Shown here one piece after another: positions 59,312 through 64,000 of a DNA stretch of 64,000 nt. The stretch is from an uncultured Lachnospiraceae bacterium. Lineage in GTDB: Bacteria > Bacillota > Clostridia > Lachnospirales > Lachnospiraceae. The notes beneath the pieces were generated by a model. It was not told the origin of the DNA. It saw only the letters and a program-made list of their open reading frames with translations, and searched no databases. The position numbers and the translations under genes were made by a program. Within the stretch, counting starts at the first letter, position 1, and the number at the start of each line of letters is the position of its first letter. The stretch lies in contig CAJODN010000003.1 of NCBI GenBank assembly GCA_905233695.1, positions 63,542 through 127,541 of the forward strand, given 5' to 3'.

Positions 59312-61726
59312 ATGGCATCACCTACAAGAGTATCCGGTATGATATCCGGTATGGACACTGAAAGTGTTGTTAAAGCATATGTCCAGAGTTACGTTGATAA
59401 AAAGAATAAAGTTCAAAAAGCCCAGACGAAGTTAACATATAAGCAAGACGCATGGAAGGCCTTGAATACCAAGGTTTATTCGTTGTACAGTAAAGTAGGA
59501 AGTCTGCGCTTCAGTAATTCATATAACCTTAAGAAGACTACCGTATCAGATGCCACCAAGGCAACTGTTTCGGCAAGTTCCAATGCGGTTATAGGAACAC
59601 AGACACTTAAGATTACACAGCTTGCTAAGGCGGGATACCTTACGGGCGCGCAGCTTAAGAAGGGCACAACCGAGTCTGCAACATTAGCAGACTTGGGTTA
59701 TGATTCGAATAACGGTGAAACTACTATATCTGTAAAAGCAGGAACCGGCGATATGAAGAACATTACACTTAAGGCGGATACTAAGATATCTGATGTAATA
59801 AGTGAACTTCAGAATGCCGGTGTCAACGCAAGCTATGATGCTAATAACAGAAGAATATTCGTAAGCTCTAAGCAGAGCGGTGTAGAGAATGATTTCGCAA
59901 TTACGGCAAGCTCTACCGAGGGCAATGAGGCGTTAAAAGCATTGGGACTTCTTACAACGGAAGAAGGAGACATTAAAGGCTACGAGGCCAGTGCCGTATT
60001 CGCTAAGAACACTGCCGGCGAGGATTATTATGTCCGAGACGAAGAAGGCAATATAAAGTATGATGAAGACGGTAATGCGTTAACTAACGGCACATATGAT
60101 GCCGCTAAAACTAGGGAGAGCATAGCAAGTCTTCTTGAGAACTTGGCAGATAAGTATGCGGAGAATGTTAAGCTTACCGCTGATAATGCCACATTAAGCG
60201 CTAAGGTTGAGTATTCCGAAGCCTATAACGGAGTAGAGGAAGTTAAAGCTTTAAGTGAAGATGGCGTAACAGGAACCGCTCTTCTTAATCTTGTTAATGC
60301 GAAGAATGACGGAGCACAGTATGTTGCCGACGATGGTAAGACATATAAGAATGTGGTTGACAAGGGCAACGGCGTACGCATTTACTATAATGAATCGGAG
60401 GATGAAGAGGGAGCTTTAGAGCTTACAGACGGAGCGGAGCTTACAGGTATTGATGATAAGATTAAGTCTTATGCCAAGACACTTGGCCTTATTACGACCA
60501 AGTCCTCTGAGGGAGAAGAAGGAGAGACGGTAGAGACAGAAGATACTACCGCTTTCGATAAGTTTATAGCCAATAATGCATTGCTTACAGGCAAGTATAA
60601 AGACGTTGACCATGCAGAGCAGTATCTTGACTCTGAAGAAAAAATTGCTAAGGCTAAGAGTGACATATCAGATAATGAAGCTACAGTAGCGAGCAATAAG
60701 ATCTTTATCTCTGAGAATGCGTATTGGGATCAGAAGGATTACACCGCATACTATGGTGAGGATGGTAAGATTGATACGACGGAAGGATCGGACTTCGACA
60801 AGCTGGTTAGTTCAATTGCAAACCAGATAGATTACGCCAAGGAGGTAGTCAACAAAGACGTTACTATATCCGGTAATACAGGTGCAACTCGTGTAACGGC
60901 GAAGGATGCTAAGATAGTTCTTAACGGGGCGGAGTATACATCAAGCAGTTCTACCTTCTCTATCAATGGACTTAATATTAATGCTTTAGCTGAGACAGGT
61001 AACCAGGCTATCACAATCAATACGACTCAGGACAGCCAGGGTATATACGATAAGGTTAAGGATTTCTTGTCAACGTATAATGAGATAATTAACGAGATGC
61101 AATCTCTATATAACGCTGATTCTGCCAAAGGATATGAACCTCTTACCGATGATCAGAAGGAGGAGATGTCAGAGAAAGAGATTGAGAAGTGGGAAGACAA
61201 GATTAAGAGCGCAATCTTAAGAAGAGATTCAAGTCTCGGAACACTTATCAATAAGATGACAAGCTCTATGTATAAGCCAATCACCATTAACGGACGGGGA
61301 TATTCGCTTTCTGACTTCGGTATTCAGACGTTGGGATATCTCAATGCGGCTAAGAATGAGCAATATGCTTATCATATCTACGGTGATCAGGATGACTCTT
61401 CTGTATCCGGAAAAGAAGATAAGCTTATGGCGATGATTAATGAAGATCCGGACACTGTTATAGAATTTATGCAGAAACTGTCGGCTAATCTATATGACAC
61501 TGTAGGAAGTGAAATGAAGAGCACCAATCTTCGTTCAGCTTATACTGCATATAACGATAAAGAGATGGATGCACAGCAGAAGTCATATACCAAGACTCTT
61601 AAGGAGTGGGAGAATAAGATTGCCGATATGGAGGACAGATACTATAAGAAGTTCTCTAAGATGGAGTCTACATTGGCCAAATTACAAAATGCTACATCAT
61701 CATTGACAGGCTTAATAAATAATTAG
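59312..61726 (+). CDS. fliD: Flagellar filament cap protein FliD
   Basis: TRVSGMISGMDTESVVKAYVQSYVDKKNKVQKAQTKLTYKQDAWKALNTKVYS; C-term WENKIADMEDRYYKKFSKMESTLAKLQNATSSL. Confidence 0.93.
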   Translation: MASPTRVSGMISGMDTESVVKAYVQSYVDKKNKVQKAQTKLTYKQDAWKALNTKVYSLYSKVGSLRFSNSYNLKKTTVSDATKATVSASSNAVIGTQTLKITQLAKAGYLTGAQLKKGTTESATLADLGYDSNNGETTISVKAGTGDMKNITLKADTKISDVISELQNAGVNASYDANNRRIFVSSKQSGVENDFAITASSTEGNEALKALGLLTTEEGDIKGYEASAVFAKNTAGEDYYVRDEEGNIKYDEDGNALTNGTYDAAKTRESIASLLENLADKYAENVKLTADNATLSAKVEYSEAYNGVEEVKALSEDGVTGTALLNLVNAKNDGAQYVADDGKTYKNVVDKGNGVRIYYNESEDEEGALELTDGAELTGIDDKIKSYAKTLGLITTKSSEGEEGETVETEDTTAFDKFIANNALLTGKYKDVDHAEQYLDSEEKIAKAKSDISDNEATVASNKIFISENAYWDQKDYTAYYGEDGKIDTTEGSDFDKLVSSIANQIDYAKEVVNKDVTISGNTGATRVTAKDAKIVLNGAEYTSSSSTFSINGLNINALAETGNQAITINTTQDSQGIYDKVKDFLSTYNEIINEMQSLYNADSAKGYEPLTDDQKEEMSEKEIEKWEDKIKSAILRRDSSLGTLINKMTSSMYKPITINGRGYSLSDFGIQTLGYLNAAKNEQYAYHIYGDQDDSSVSGKEDKLMAMINEDPDTVIEFMQKLSANLYDTVGSEMKSTNLRSAYTAYNDKEMDAQQKSYTKTLKEWENKIADMEDRYYKKFSKMESTLAKLQNATSSLTGLINN

Positions 61727-61762
61727 TACATGAATAATAATATATGCTAAGGAGGAAGCAAA

Positions 61763-62146
61763 ATGCCATTACCGGGAGCATACGATTCATATAAGAAGAA
61801 CAGGGTTCTAACCGCAACGCCGGGAGAACTGGTACTTATGTTATACGAAGGAGCCATTAAGTTCTGTAATATAGGCCTTGTCGCTATAGAGAAGAAAGAC
61901 TATATGAAAGCCAATACCAATATCCAGAAAGCGGAAAGAATTGTTGCCGAGCTCCGAGGAACGCTTGATATGAAATATCCCGTCGCCAAGGATTTCGATA
62001 ATGTATATGAGTATATCGGATGGGTTCTTCTTCAGGCAAATGTTAAGAAGAGTACGGACAGACTTGAGGAGGCACTTAAGCATCTTAGAACTATGCGAGA
62101 TACATGGAAAGAAGTTATGAAAACAGCCGGAACACAGGCAGGCTAA
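61763..62146 (+). CDS. fliS: Flagellar export chaperone FliS
   Basis: YDSYKKNRVLTATPGELVLMLYEGAIKFCNIGLVAIEKKDYMKANTNIQKAERIVAELRGTLD. Confidence 0.95.
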   Translation: MPLPGAYDSYKKNRVLTATPGELVLMLYEGAIKFCNIGLVAIEKKDYMKANTNIQKAERIVAELRGTLDMKYPVAKDFDNVYEYIGWVLLQANVKKSTDRLEEALKHLRTMRDTWKEVMKTAGTQAG

Positions 62147-62155
62147 AGGATATAT

Positions 62156-62644
62156 ATGACTAATCAAGAATATGTTAAGATGATGGTAGAAAGCCTTGAG
62201 AAGAAGGTAGATCTTCTTAAGCAACTGCAAGGCCTTAATCAGGAACAGAAGAATATACTGGAAGATAATGAATCGTCACCGGAAGACCTTGATGATAATA
62301 TGGAGAAAAAGTCTTCGATAATAGATCGCTTAGACAAAATGGACGAGGGATTCCAAGGACTCTTCGATAAGGTTAAGGAAGAGCTTAACGGTAACAGAGA
62401 TGCTTATGCCGGTGATATTAAGAGTATGCAGGAGCTTATTAAGGAGATTACGGATCTCTCAGCAGATATACAGGCTAAAGAGATGCAGAATAAGGAGCTT
62501 GCGAAAGTCAGATTCTCACATGTCAGAACACAGATAAGAGAGTCTAAGCATGGCCAAAAGGCAGTTGCCTCCTATTATGCCAGTATGATGGGCAATACCG
62601 GTATGAGGGGTCTCAATTCTGGGACAAGAAGAAATAAAGATTAA
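62156..62644 (+). CDS. FliT/FlgN-like flagellar chaperone
   Basis: Coiled-coil helical protein immediately after fliS. Confidence 0.6.
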   Translation: MTNQEYVKMMVESLEKKVDLLKQLQGLNQEQKNILEDNESSPEDLDDNMEKKSSIIDRLDKMDEGFQGLFDKVKEELNGNRDAYAGDIKSMQELIKEITDLSADIQAKEMQNKELAKVRFSHVRTQIRESKHGQKAVASYYASMMGNTGMRGLNSGTRRNKD

Positions 62645-62649
62645 CACTT

Positions 62650-62700
62650 GACTTTACTTTATCGATATATAATATCAAGATAAAGTAAAGTCGATTTTTT
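62650..62700 (+). terminator. Strong intrinsic terminator after fliT-like gene
   Basis: 14-bp perfect stem GACTTTACTTTATC 62650-62663 / GATAAAGTAAAGTC 62679-62692 then T6; the loop is itself near-palindromic (GATATATAATATC). Confidence 0.9.
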
Positions 62701-62732
62701 GTTATAGCCGAATTTGAGAAGGGGGACGATAG

Positions 62733-64000
62733 ATGCAGCCGAAGCTTACGATTTCTGTTTTAATATCGAGAAACTACGATGGTGTAAAAAAATGCCTTGA
62801 TTCGGTGCGCCCAATTATGGATAAAGTGGCATCTGAACTGATACTTACCGACACAGGCTGTGGAGATGAGGTGAGAGCGTTAATAGAAGGCTACAGTGAC
62901 CATATAATTGATTTTGAATGGATAAAGGATTTCTCCGCAGCAAGGAATGTAGGATTAAAAGAAGCAAAGGGGGAATGGTTCCTTTTTGTTGATGACGACG
63001 AGTGGTTTGAAGATGTTACAGAGATAGTGGAATTCTTTAATTCTAATGAATGTGATAAATACAATGTAGCATGTTATATCCAGAGAAATTATAGAGATTG
63101 GGACGGAAAAGAATATATAGATCATAATGTTGATAGGATTATAAGAATCACACCGGAGTTACATTTTGAGCATAGAGTTCATGAGACATATACCGGAGTA
63201 GAAGTCAGCAAGAAGAAAATTCTTAATTCGTATGTTCATCACTACGGATATGTTTTTAAATCAAAGGAAGATAATATATCAAGGTTTAATAGAAATTATG
63301 AACTATTAATGTTGGAAATAAAAGACAATCCGACAGATATGCGACTAAGGCATCAGTTGGTTAAGAACTTTTTGCCGACAGAACAAATTGACGAGTCGAT
63401 AAAAGAGTCATTTGAAGCAATTAAGATAGAAAGCGAATCGGAATATTGGGATGCGATTCATAATAATATTCTGTTCTGCTACCAGTTTAAAAAAGACTGG
63501 GATTCAGTCATAAAATATGGTGAGCAATTTCTTGATAAAAAGCTTTTGCCTTATGATGGTTTTGGAGTGCATCAGTATTTGATTCGAGCATATTGGGAAA
63601 AGGAAGATTATGACAATGTATGTAGATTAGGGGAAAATGCAATTCATATATATATTGACTACAAGAATCATCCGGATGATTATAACGAGCAACAACTTAT
63701 GCGATTTGAATTCTGGAGTAGTAATAATATAAGTGAGATGCTTTGCTATATTCTCTCGGGCACGCTACACACCAAAGATCGGAAATCGCTAGAATCGTTG
63801 AATAATAATCAAATAAGAGATGATGTATTGTTCTTGGTAAGAGATGAGAATTATAAGACATGGGTTATGACGATGGTTTTTGGCGCATGCGAAGATGACT
63901 CGTATATACAGTTATTTGAACAGCTGCCGTTCTGTAAAGAGATATGGAGTACAGACACTGATAAGTATACCGATCAATTAGATATGATTATGCCTTATAT
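62733..64000 (+). CDS. Glycosyltransferase family 2 with C-terminal helical (TPR-like) repeats, 3' truncated by window edge
   Basis: Open frame from ATG 62733 (absent from ORF track because no stop in window): MQPKLTISVLISRNYDGVKKCLDSV...FSAARNVGLKEAKGEWFLFVDDDEWFED. Confidence 0.85.
   Translation, partial: MQPKLTISVLISRNYDGVKKCLDSVRPIMDKVASELILTDTGCGDEVRALIEGYSDHIIDFEWIKDFSAARNVGLKEAKGEWFLFVDDDEWFEDVTEIVEFFNSNECDKYNVACYIQRNYRDWDGKEYIDHNVDRIIRITPELHFEHRVHETYTGVEVSKKKILNSYVHHYGYVFKSKEDNISRFNRNYELLMLEIKDNPTDMRLRHQLVKNFLPTEQIDESIKESFEAIKIESESEYWDAIHNNILFCYQFKKDWDSVIKYGEQFLDKKLLPYDGFGVHQYLIRAYWEKEDYDNVCRLGENAIHIYIDYKNHPDDYNEQQLMRFEFWSSNNISEMLCYILSGTLHTKDRKSLESLNNNQIRDDVLFLVRDENYKTWVMTMVFGACEDDSYIQLFEQLPFCKEIWSTDTDKYTDQLDMIMPY

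Noticed and set aside
1-64000. Searched for CRISPR arrays, tRNA/rRNA genes, transposases, integrases, phage genes and toxin-antitoxin pairs
   Set aside because: None seen by eye; repeats present are gene paralogy or short hairpins rather than spaced direct repeats or insertion-element ends

Overview
This 64 kb window appears to come from a Lachnospiraceae/Clostridia-like bacterium; that is an inference from gene content and style. Every credible gene lies on the + strand. There are three zones. (1) About 0-39.5 kb is a large surface-glycan locus. It holds GDP-mannose / GDP-6-deoxyhexose synthesis genes (gmd, rmd-like, two ManC proteins, a ManC-ManA fusion, a phosphohexomutase), a GtrA-like flippase, two GtrB/DPM-type GT2 enzymes, nine acyltransferase-3 domains, an SGNH esterase, and at least 11 large polytopic membrane proteins. 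Six of those membrane proteins form one paralogous family ('SRG' family), arranged as pair A-B ... C-D-A'-B'. (2) About 39.5-51.7 kb is mixed housekeeping: cardiolipin synthase, GH3 glucosidase, a tocopherol-cyclase-like protein, rplJL with an L10 leader, a PurF-like protein lacking the N-terminal Cys, and a MacAB-type exporter. (3) About 51.8-64 kb is a late flagellar cluster: flgM, flgN, two tandem flgK, flgL, fliW, csrA, flaG, fliD, fliS, a FliT/FlgN-like protein, then a truncated GT2-repeat glycosyltransferase. The most interesting observations are: the duplicated SRG membrane-protein array, which brackets a 13 kb cassette block; a three-domain ManC/cupin/ManA fusion whose cupin motif is altered; the Cys-less PurF paralog; an out-of-frame leader ORF at flaG; and a structured intergenic element upstream of cls. 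No database or folding program was run. All identities are by eye.
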